64,000 bases of DNA. Source: G963676655 sp963676655 (GTDB taxonomy: Bacteria; Verrucomicrobiota; Lentisphaeria; Victivallales; Victivallaceae). The stretch lies in assembly GCA_963676655.2 (NCBI GenBank), contig CAXXKX010000003.1:1922001-1986000 (forward strand). Direction: 5' to 3'. Below, in pieces: positions 25,566 to 32,826 of the stretch (position 1 is the first letter of the stretch; each line of letters starts with the position of its first letter). The notes beneath the pieces were generated by a model. It saw only the letters and a program-made list of their open reading frames with translations. It was not told the DNA's origin and did not search any database. The position numbers were made by a program, and so were the translations under genes.

Positions 25566-25603
25566 ATTTTTAATTCGACGTTGAATCAAATGAGAGATAA
25601 GAC

Positions 25604-26602
25604 ATGACAACTATCAATGATATTGCAAAATATGCCGGAGTATCAAATCGGACAATCTCCGCAGTTTTGAATAACCGTAACGGAACAGTTCGGGTCAGCC
25701 AGGCCACGAAAGAGCGGGTTATGGAAGCCGCGAAAAAGCTTAATTACACCCCTAACACGTTGGCTCAAGGACTGAGGACAGGACAAAGTTTTCTGGTTGG
25801 CGTGATTATTGCCCAAATTACTAATTCGTTCATCCCGGAAGTCTTGCAGGGAATAGAAAATGTTTTGACCGCAAATAATTACAGTATGATTTTAAGTACC
25901 TATCATAATGACTTGGAACTGAAAGCCAAAATTGGTATAATGGAACAGAAAAAAGTCGATGGCATTGTTGTATTTCCCGGTAATAACCGGCAAATGCTCC
26001 ACGAATGTGATTCCCTTATAAATTCCCGACCGACAGTTTTTATTGGAAGAGACGCCGATCAATACAACCTGCCCTGTGTTTATACGGACGGAGTAAAGGT
26101 TGGGAAGATTGCGACGGAATATCTCTTGAGTTTGGGACACCGTTGTATTGCTTTTCTCGCGGGAGCCTGCCCGGAGCGCGAAAGGGGCTATAAGGCGGCA
26201 CTTGCAGAAGCCGGCCTCCATTTTGAGCCGGATTTATTTATCCCGGACTGCGTTGATTTTGACTGCGGAAAAAGAGCGTTTGCGACGATCTGCGCGAAAC
26301 AAAATCAACCGACAGCGGTTATAAGCTACAGTGATAATGTGGCAGCCGGATTTATTGCCGCAGCCGCGGAGAACGGGGTGCAAGTTCCGGATGAAATCTC
26401 GGTTATCGGGATCGATGATTTGCCGATAGCTCAAATGTTGACACCGGCGCTAACAACGATTTCACAGCCCAAATCGGAACAGGGATCAAAAGCGACGGAA
26501 ATGTTGATGCAGATGATCAAAGGCGATGCCTTGTCGAAAAAAGATTCAGTCATTTTCGACCCGATGCTGATTAAAAGAAAAAGTTGCCGAAATCTTATAT
26601 AA
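25604..26602 (+). CDS. LacI-family transcriptional regulator
   Basis: 332-residue LacI/GalR repressor-type protein. The N-terminal helix-turn-helix and hinge are at about 2-60 (TINDIAKYAGVSNRTISAVLN, then NYTPNTLAQGLRTG). A periplasmic-binding-protein-like sensor domain follows, with ISVIGIDDLPIAQMLTPALTTI near the C-terminus. It probably binds a sugar released by the enzymes encoded just downstream and controls them. ATG 25604 follows GAGAGATAAGAC. The ligand and operator are not identifiable from sequence. Confidence 0.93.
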   Translation: MTTINDIAKYAGVSNRTISAVLNNRNGTVRVSQATKERVMEAAKKLNYTPNTLAQGLRTGQSFLVGVIIAQITNSFIPEVLQGIENVLTANNYSMILSTYHNDLELKAKIGIMEQKKVDGIVVFPGNNRQMLHECDSLINSRPTVFIGRDADQYNLPCVYTDGVKVGKIATEYLLSLGHRCIAFLAGACPERERGYKAALAEAGLHFEPDLFIPDCVDFDCGKRAFATICAKQNQPTAVISYSDNVAAGFIAAAAENGVQVPDEISVIGIDDLPIAQMLTPALTTISQPKSEQGSKATEMLMQMIKGDALSKKDSVIFDPMLIKRKSCRNLI

Positions 26603-26876
26603 TATACTAAATCAACGACAAGGAGAACGTAATTATTAAGAATTTTTTGTCCGTGCAATTTGTGGTTTTATACTTTATACGCTTGAAATATAAACTTTTT
26701 TCGTGTCCTGACGGCGCTGGATCGCTCCTTGTAAATTTATGGTTAGCTCTGCTAGCCAAAAACTTACAAAAAGAAATTCTGCATCCGCCAACATCACGTA
26801 TAAAGTTAAATTTCTTCTCGCATAAAGTATAAGAAAAATCAAAGTCGATAATCTCAACAGAATATGGAGAAAAATC
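26603..26876. promoter_or_regulatory. Regulatory gap between lacI and the glycan genes
   Basis: About 275 AT-rich bases with no credible gene. It contains the inverted pair TACTTTATACG (near 26668) and CGTATAAAGT (near 26800), a nearby related CATAAAGTATA, and a small GGTTAGC/GCTAGCC hairpin near 26745. These may be operators for the LacI protein; none is a clear match to a known operator. Confidence 0.35.
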
Positions 26877-27524
26877 ATGAGCAAAAAAATAAAGTCATTT
26901 ACATTGATTGAATTATTGGTAGTAATTGCTATTATAGCAATTCTGGCCAGTATGTTATTGCCCGCTCTCGGACAAGCCCGGGAAAAAGCCAAGACTATTG
27001 ATTGTGTAAGTAAATTGAAGCAGATATCGCTGTCAAACCTTATGTATATAGATGACAACTCAGGTTATTATCCTGTAAGAACCTGGCCGAAAGTATGGAG
27101 TGACGTTCTTTACGAAGGCAACTACATCAAGGGGGATCGTACCAAATTATTGCGCTGCAGTTCTTTAAAATGCAGTCCGATATCATGGGTTAACAGTAAA
27201 TCGTATGGGATAAACTGGCGTCGTGAAGGATGGCTCGGGGAAGTTGCCGCGACGCCGGGGTTCGGTAACAGTAAAGAGATTAAGCATCCGACAAAATATG
27301 TGGTTTTCGCTGATACTTGTTTTCGTAAAAGTGACGGAAATTATCCCAACCAGGCATACATATTCAGTTACAAATTGAGCCGCAATGGAGTACATGCGAG
27401 GCACTCTGGACGGGCTAATTTGAGTATGCTTGACGGACATGTTGCTACCGAAGCCCCCGGGGGCTTGATAAAGTATGAAATCTATGCCGTAATCATGTTT
27501 GACGGCAGCGAAATTGTTTATTAA
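26877..27524 (+). CDS. Pseudopilin-like protein with H-X9-DG C-terminal motif
   Basis: 215-residue protein with a type II secretion/type IV pilin-like N-terminus: short basic leader, then FTLIELLVVIAIIAILASMLLPAL (cleavage before Phe9, Glu at +5). The globular part ends with RHSGRANLSMLDGHV, the H-X9-DG motif that marks a large pseudopilin-like family in Lentisphaerae, Planctomycetes and Verrucomicrobia. It is assumed to be inner-membrane inserted and periplasm-facing. A ribosome binding site (GGAG) lies before ATG. Its place at the start of a carbohydrate operon is typical of these phyla, but the purpose is unknown. Confidence 0.9.
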   Translation: MSKKIKSFTLIELLVVIAIIAILASMLLPALGQAREKAKTIDCVSKLKQISLSNLMYIDDNSGYYPVRTWPKVWSDVLYEGNYIKGDRTKLLRCSSLKCSPISWVNSKSYGINWRREGWLGEVAATPGFGNSKEIKHPTKYVVFADTCFRKSDGNYPNQAYIFSYKLSRNGVHARHSGRANLSMLDGHVATEAPGGLIKYEIYAVIMFDGSEIVY

Positions 27525-27537
27525 AAAAGGATAGGAA

Positions 27538-30237
27538 ATGCGTATTTTGATTATATATTTTCTGTTATTTTCCTTCTTCTTATCCGTCCAGGCAGAGGAT
27601 AACCTGATCAGCAATGGCGGGTTTGATAATGGTTCGTTAAGCCAGTGGGTATCCAATCAGCAGGGAGGCGGAAAAGTCAAACTGTTTGCAATTTGCAATG
27701 ACGCTAAAAGCGGAAGTTTTGCGCTCAAATGCAATGGCGACCAGAAAAATAAGTATAACGGATTCATAACTTTGGCGCAAGTGATAAATACAAAAGTATT
27801 GCCGACAAAGCAATATCAACTGCAGGGTTTCGTTAAATCGAACGTGAAACCTTCTGCGATTAAAAACGTTTCTCTTGCGGTAAGGCAGGTCAATGCCAAA
27901 GGAGGAAGCATCACCTATACGAAAATTCCGATTGATTTGAGCAAAAAAGACTGGCAGTATTACGTCAAACAATTTCAGCCTGCTAAAGATGCGGTACAAT
28001 TGCAGATATATCTGATTCTCTCGAAATTGTCTTCTGAAGACAAAGTATATTTTGATGATCTGTCATTGAAACTGTTGGATGACAGCAGTAAAAAATTTCT
28101 TCCGGGGAAAACTGGTCCGAATCGCGATAAAATCAAATTGGATGCCTGTCCTCTAAGTCTGGAGGTTGATCGCAAATCAGGTTTAATGTGCAAACTGTTT
28201 ACTCAAGGATTGGTCATTCATCCGGATGCGCAAAATGTTTCCTGCGTATACCTGCAAAAAGACGGCGACGAAGTTTTATTTTCCCGTAATGCGAATGATA
28301 AAATTTTACTGCGCGATGGCAAGATTCAAGCGAGCCTCAGCCCGAATAACGGAAAAGTCCCATTTCAGGTAAAAGTGAAATATTCATTAAACCGGGGAGG
28401 GATATCAGAGAAAGTTTCTTTTATGGCTGCTGCTGACATTAATTATCCGGTTAAATTGGGAATCAGGCACGGCATAAATTCCAAAGATTGGAAGCGAGTC
28501 TTTTGCGCTCTTCGACCATTGCGGATTATCTCCGGTAGTCAGCCGACTATTTTTTCCTATGGCCATCGCGCAGAAGACTTGAACCTCAGTCGTCTCGACC
28601 AATACCAGCGCACGGTTTATCCGTTCACCATATTGGAAAACAAAGACTTTTTCCTGCTGGTCGGTTCCCGGAACCTTGACCGGTTTGTGACTATTTCCCC
28701 TAATCATCCCGAGGGTTACATTCCTTCTGTTCAACAGAATCCGCAACGGGTAAGGAAGGGACAAAAGTTTGAATTTGAATTGACCTGGAAGCTCTTTTCA
28801 AAAAAGGAGAATCTGCTGCGCGACGTTTGGCGCTGGTATAGTGAAAACCTTTATAGTGAAAATCCTTTAATCAAAAATTATCTGCCATACAAACCACATA
28901 GTTTCCGCACATTTTTTCCCGGGTGTTTTGCTAGTTCTCCCTATTTCATGAAGAGTCGTGAGGACAGACTGTTTCCTGGAAGCAATGTGTGGTTCTTTGC
29001 CTGGCATGATTGGATTAATGAAAATTATCCGATTAAAGGAAGCTGGTGGACCGGCGGCAACAGTTGGAAGTTTAAGATGACTGCGGACCGGGTCAAGGCC
29101 GATACGGACAGGCTGCAAAAGAACCATCATAATTTGATTTTCTATTTCCGGCAAATTGCCAACCTCCGGTTGAAAGGGAACAAAATACCGAATGCATGGT
29201 ATCGACGAAACACCGGAGGGTCCCTTGATTTGTACGGTGGCGGTCACAAAATCAAACTGCCTGAAAATGCTGCTAAAGATATCGGATACAATACGCTTCC
29301 GTGGGGAACATATGACTTCGATAATCCTGCTTTCAGAAAGCACTACCTGCAAGAGATCAAAGCGGCGGTCAACTTCTATAATCCGAAAGCTGTTGGCTGG
29401 GATATGGGATGGCATCCCAACCACATGGGAATGTTCGCGGTTCAAGCCGAAATATTCAACTGGCTCCGGCGTCAGCATCCGGATAAAAAGGTTGTCAGCA
29501 ATGAAAGTTCAGGCCCGACCCAGTTCTATTCCGACATGGTCCTGCTCGAAAACGGACTGCTGGGCGGAAAAAGTAAATATGATTTTGAAATATCAAAAGG
29601 GCAGAATACCACAATGGTTTGTCTGGAACGCTGGAATCTCTTCCGGCTGGCGGTTAAAGCCAACCTGCAAGGTAGTAAAACCTGGCTGTCCCCAGCGGGA
29701 ATCGCGGCCAACAAAAGATACCTTGATTATCTGTTGGAAAAGCGCCCGGAACTCAAATCAAACATCAATGAAGCCGCCAGGCTGTGCCAGTTAAGGATGT
29801 CCATGTATGACCTGGCATTCGGAGCAAGTCCCGGTTACCTGGAAGAGACTAAACCGGTTCCTCCAGCACTGGTGAAAATGTCCGGAGATGCCAACGGATT
29901 GCCTTTAGTCACTAAAAGCTTTGCGGTAAAACTTCCAGGCGGCAGCGATACTGATAAGGATATGGCGGCCAGCGCATGGATTGACGGAAAGAAATTCCGG
30001 GTTGTGATCTTCAACGATTCTCCGGTCGCCCGTGATACTTCTTTGCGTTTGAGCAGGAAACTGGTTGCCGGAAAAGGCTGGGATATACAATCATTGAAAA
30101 ACAGCACTCAATTCACGGTATTTCCGGGGAAACAAATTGAACAAAAAGTATTCTCATTAGGGGCAACTCATGACGATCTGGTTTTTAAAGGAAAACTGCC
30201 GGCTTTCGCCGCGGTAATGATATTTAATGATAAATAA
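27538..30237 (+). CDS. Secreted glycoside-hydrolase-like protein with N-terminal jelly-roll
   Basis: Secreted protein of 899 residues. A Sec signal peptide spans 1-19 (cleavage after VQA). A carbohydrate-binding-like jelly-roll spans about 22-180 (LISNGGFDNGSLSQW ... VYFDDLSLKLL, CBM4/9 style). A beta-sandwich region follows, then a TIM-barrel-like domain from about 440 and a C-terminal beta domain. Candidate acidic residues are Asp622 in GWDMGWH and Glu656 in NESSG, an arrangement resembling retaining clan-D-type (GH36-like) and DUF6259-type proteins. The exact family and substrate are not assigned. It is 13 bases after the pseudopilin gene and 13 bases before the DUF4434 gene. Confidence 0.75.
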   Translation: MRILIIYFLLFSFFLSVQAEDNLISNGGFDNGSLSQWVSNQQGGGKVKLFAICNDAKSGSFALKCNGDQKNKYNGFITLAQVINTKVLPTKQYQLQGFVKSNVKPSAIKNVSLAVRQVNAKGGSITYTKIPIDLSKKDWQYYVKQFQPAKDAVQLQIYLILSKLSSEDKVYFDDLSLKLLDDSSKKFLPGKTGPNRDKIKLDACPLSLEVDRKSGLMCKLFTQGLVIHPDAQNVSCVYLQKDGDEVLFSRNANDKILLRDGKIQASLSPNNGKVPFQVKVKYSLNRGGISEKVSFMAAADINYPVKLGIRHGINSKDWKRVFCALRPLRIISGSQPTIFSYGHRAEDLNLSRLDQYQRTVYPFTILENKDFFLLVGSRNLDRFVTISPNHPEGYIPSVQQNPQRVRKGQKFEFELTWKLFSKKENLLRDVWRWYSENLYSENPLIKNYLPYKPHSFRTFFPGCFASSPYFMKSREDRLFPGSNVWFFAWHDWINENYPIKGSWWTGGNSWKFKMTADRVKADTDRLQKNHHNLIFYFRQIANLRLKGNKIPNAWYRRNTGGSLDLYGGGHKIKLPENAAKDIGYNTLPWGTYDFDNPAFRKHYLQEIKAAVNFYNPKAVGWDMGWHPNHMGMFAVQAEIFNWLRRQHPDKKVVSNESSGPTQFYSDMVLLENGLLGGKSKYDFEISKGQNTTMVCLERWNLFRLAVKANLQGSKTWLSPAGIAANKRYLDYLLEKRPELKSNINEAARLCQLRMSMYDLAFGASPGYLEETKPVPPALVKMSGDANGLPLVTKSFAVKLPGGSDTDKDMAASAWIDGKKFRVVIFNDSPVARDTSLRLSRKLVAGKGWDIQSLKNSTQFTVFPGKQIEQKVFSLGATHDDLVFKGKLPAFAAVMIFNDK

Positions 30238-30250
30238 AACAGGAAAAAAA

Positions 30251-31186
30251 ATGAAAATCACCGCTACCTTTATCGACGAAATAAGCCATGACATCCCGCA
30301 TCAGAATTGGGGAGAAAAAGAATGGGAAAAAGACTTTCAGGCAATGCGGGCCATTGGTATAGACACCGTGGTGGTAATCCGCTGCGGCTGGAAACGCTGG
30401 ATGGCTTATCCGTCAAAAGTCCTGCAAAAAAAAGAACAGGGAAATGTTCCTCCGCTTGATCTGATCGATCTCTTTTTACGCCTGTCGGAGAAATACGGCA
30501 TGAAACTTTTCTTTGGTCTTTATGATTCCGGGCGTTACTGGATGAACGGCGACTGGGACAACGAAATAGAAGTAAATATGCCAATTATTGATGAAGCATG
30601 GGAGATGTACGGTCATTATAAGGCGTTCGGAGGCTGGTATCTGACCCAGGAGGTCAGCAAACGCACCGGCAAGGTTATTGAACTGTACGCGAAAATGGCC
30701 CGGCATTGCAAAGATGTTTCCGGCAATCTGCCGACTCTTATTTCGCCGTATATTCAGGGTAATAAAACATCCGCGTGGACGTCAAACATCTACAGCGGGA
30801 ACAGGAGTGTTATGCCATCTGAGCACGAAAAAGAATGGAGCAATATCCTTGACGGAATTAAGGATGTCGTTGATATTTTAGCTTTTCAGGACGGGCATGT
30901 CGACTTTTTTGAACTGAGCGATTATTTGGAAATTCATCGTGACCTGGCAGATAAATTCGGGATGGAATGTTGGACAAATTGTGAAACCTTTGACCGGGAA
31001 ATGCCGATTAAGTTTCTGCCGTTGAAGTGGGAAAAAGTCCTGCTTAAATTGAAAGCGGCTGAAGCCGCCGGCGCCCATAAGGCGATAACCTTTGAATTCT
31101 CACATTTTATGAGCCCGAATTCCTGTTATCCGCAGGCCCACGGCTTATACAACCGTTACTGCGAACACTTTGGACTGGATATATAA
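30251..31186 (+). CDS. DUF4434-type TIM-barrel protein
   Basis: 312-residue protein starting at ATG 30251 (preceded by AGGAAAAAAA; an upstream in-frame ATG at 30227 lies within the previous gene). The N-terminus ITATFIDEISHDIPHQNWG, IGIDTVVVIRCGWKRW and the later GWYLTQEVS match the DUF4434 family, predicted TIM-barrel glycosidase-like enzymes. Likely catalytic acids are Glu in YLTQEVS and another in AITFEFSH near the C-terminus. There is no signal peptide, so it should act in the cytoplasm on imported oligosaccharides. The substrate is unknown. Confidence 0.8.
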   Translation: MKITATFIDEISHDIPHQNWGEKEWEKDFQAMRAIGIDTVVVIRCGWKRWMAYPSKVLQKKEQGNVPPLDLIDLFLRLSEKYGMKLFFGLYDSGRYWMNGDWDNEIEVNMPIIDEAWEMYGHYKAFGGWYLTQEVSKRTGKVIELYAKMARHCKDVSGNLPTLISPYIQGNKTSAWTSNIYSGNRSVMPSEHEKEWSNILDGIKDVVDILAFQDGHVDFFELSDYLEIHRDLADKFGMECWTNCETFDREMPIKFLPLKWEKVLLKLKAAEAAGAHKAITFEFSHFMSPNSCYPQAHGLYNRYCEHFGLDI

Positions 31187-31192
31187 TAGACT

Positions 31193-32122
31193 ATGATTAT
31201 TAAGCTGAAAAGATATGAGAAAAATCCCGTTATGCAGGCAAACGGCAACTCGTGGGAAAACCTTAATGTATCCAATGCCGGAGCAGTTGTCCATGACGGA
31301 AAAGTTTATTTACTCTATCGGGCGGAAGGAGAAGAACGTCGCAGAGGACCAGGTAGCTGGCCGGTAACCAGAATCGGCCTGGCGGTCTCGGAGGATGGAT
31401 TCGATATTTCCTACCGTCACTCCGATCCGGTCTTTGATCGCAGCGATTCCGACCTGTGGAATAAGTATGGCTGTGAAGATCCACGCATCTCAAAAATAGG
31501 CGACACCTATTATATTGTTTTAACCGCGATGACCGATTACGGCGATCATGGCGGTTGGCTGATGTACTCGACAACCAAAGATTTTGAATCTTTTACTCCT
31601 CTCCGTCGCCTGATGCCGGAGCTGGAACAACGGACCAGCGGATTTCTGCCGGCGAAAATAGCCGGAAGATTTTGTCTTTTTCACCGGCCGATGCCGAATA
31701 TGTGGGTTTCTTTCAGTGAAGATCTGCATTCATGGTCCGATATGACCTGTATCCAAAAGGTGGAACCGGGAACCTGGTACGAGAACAAACTGGGAATCGG
31801 GCCGGCTCCGCTCGAAACCCCATACGGCTGGCTCCTGTTCTGGCACGGTAAAAATAACCAACGTGAGTACGCGCTTGGGATAATGCTGCTGGATAAAAAC
31901 GATCCGACCAAAATTATCAAGCTCCAGCAAGAACCGATTTTAACCTGTGAAATGCCTTACGAAAAACAGGGATTTCTGGACAATGTGGTTTATACCAACG
32001 GCGTAGTGGAATTCAAGGGTAAATTCTTCGTCTATTACGGTTGTTGCGACCGCTGTTTGTCGGTTGCGACAATTGATGTGGATGAAGTGTATAAATGGTG
32101 CGAAACCACCGATTTAACATAA
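31193..32122 (+). CDS. GH130-family glycoside phosphorylase
   Basis: 309-residue five-bladed beta-propeller enzyme of the GH130 family (mannosyl-oligosaccharide phosphorylase-like). The signature GCEDPRI (93-99) holds the Asp96 that acts as general acid in characterised members. RAEGEERR and repeated WxxY/FxxF blade motifs follow. It would cleave a beta-mannosidic or related bond with phosphate to give a sugar-1-phosphate in the cytoplasm. It is 6 bases after the DUF4434 gene and is the last gene of the operon. The link with mannose-containing glycans is family-based inference. Confidence 0.88.
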   Translation: MIIKLKRYEKNPVMQANGNSWENLNVSNAGAVVHDGKVYLLYRAEGEERRRGPGSWPVTRIGLAVSEDGFDISYRHSDPVFDRSDSDLWNKYGCEDPRISKIGDTYYIVLTAMTDYGDHGGWLMYSTTKDFESFTPLRRLMPELEQRTSGFLPAKIAGRFCLFHRPMPNMWVSFSEDLHSWSDMTCIQKVEPGTWYENKLGIGPAPLETPYGWLLFWHGKNNQREYALGIMLLDKNDPTKIIKLQQEPILTCEMPYEKQGFLDNVVYTNGVVEFKGKFFVYYGCCDRCLSVATIDVDEVYKWCETTDLT

Positions 32123-32124
32123 AG

Positions 32125-32300
32125 CCTGGTTCGTACGATGGACGGCGGTACTCCGCTTCAAACTCCGCACTTCGTGCTACGGAAGCGGCCTCCCCTGGGA
32201 GCGCGGACGTCTCGTCCGCATTCCCGGCACGTCTCGTGCCTCCAGAAGCCGGCATAGCCGTGCATCTTTCCCGGCGCTTTGCGCCGTCGGAAAAGAATGA
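32125..32300 (+). repeat. Composite REP-like hairpin repeat, copy 1
   Basis: Starts 3 bases after the GH130 stop. Positions 32125-32188 align with the reverse complement of 52773-52837. An outer 7-bp stem CCGCTTC/GAAGCGG (32153-32159 with 32182-32188) encloses GCAC-TTC-GTGC. Further hairpins follow, all with three-base loops: GCGGACG-TCT-CGTCCGC (32203-32219), GGCACG-TCT-CGTGCC (32226-32240), CGGC-ATA-GCCG (32250-32260) and GGCGC-TTT-GCGCC (32273-32285). This resembles BIME/REP elements mobilised by RAYT enzymes. The short open frames across it are not genes. Confidence 0.75.
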
Positions 32301-32316
32301 CGCTGGAAGCGAAGAA

Positions 32317-32826
32317 TTACAACAGTCCAGCTTGTTCCAGTAACGATAGTTCTTTGATCAGGTTCGGGGTGAAATTTGCTTGTTCAGCAGGATTGAGTAA
32401 TTCGTCGCGGGTCCAGAAGCGGACGTAATTAATTTCCTCTTCCTGAAAATCGAACGGCCCCGGATGAACCACTGAAAACACGCCGACATTTTCCGATTCA
32501 ATTTCATTCCTTATTTGTGAAGTGAACAGAAAAGTTAATTCCAGATCGGGAGAAAGTCCCAGTTCCTCGGCCATTTCCCGGCGGGCGCCGTCTTCATACG
32601 ACTCGCCGGGAGCAAGGTGGCCGCCGACCGCGGTATCCCATTTGTTCGGCTGGACGTCTTTGTCCGCGGCACGATGCTGTAACAGGATTCTGCCGTCGGG
32701 ATGGCGGACCACCACGTGGGCCGTACGATGGATCAGGTTCGGATTGCCATGACATTCCGAACGCGGAGCCAAACCGATTGGCCGGTCATTTTCGTCAAAG
32801 ATTTCAAAAAGTTCTTCAGAACTCAT
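32317..32826 (-). CDS. Nudix hydrolase
   Basis: 169-residue Nudix-superfamily protein with an intact Nudix box at 69-91 (G-x5-E-x7-REMAEELGL). The N-terminus ELFEIFDENDRPIGLAPRSECH resembles the YfcD and isopentenyl-diphosphate-isomerase-like branch. It probably cleaves a nucleoside-diphosphate-X compound; substrate unknown. The start overlaps the clpC stop by four bases (ATGA), so it is co-translated with clpC. Confidence 0.9.
   Translation of the reverse strand: MSSEELFEIFDENDRPIGLAPRSECHGNPNLIHRTAHVVVRHPDGRILLQHRAADKDVQPNKWDTAVGGHLAPGESYEDGARREMAEELGLSPDLELTFLFTSQIRNEIESENVGVFSVVHPGPFDFQEEEINYVRFWTRDELLNPAEQANFTPNLIKELSLLEQAGLL

Larger units (their letters stand above)
25033..25603. other. 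Gene-free region with transposon-end-like repeats
   Basis: About 570 bases without a convincing gene. An 84-codon open frame at 25126-25380 has no ribosome binding site, family resemblance or normal codon use. The region contains five related copies of a short repeat (25165-25480) and the LacI gene promoter. Confidence 0.65.

Noticed and set aside
32013..32343. Two overlapping short open frames, both strands
   Set aside because: They are read through the hairpin repeat and the end of the GH130 gene; their protein sequences are just the translated repeat.
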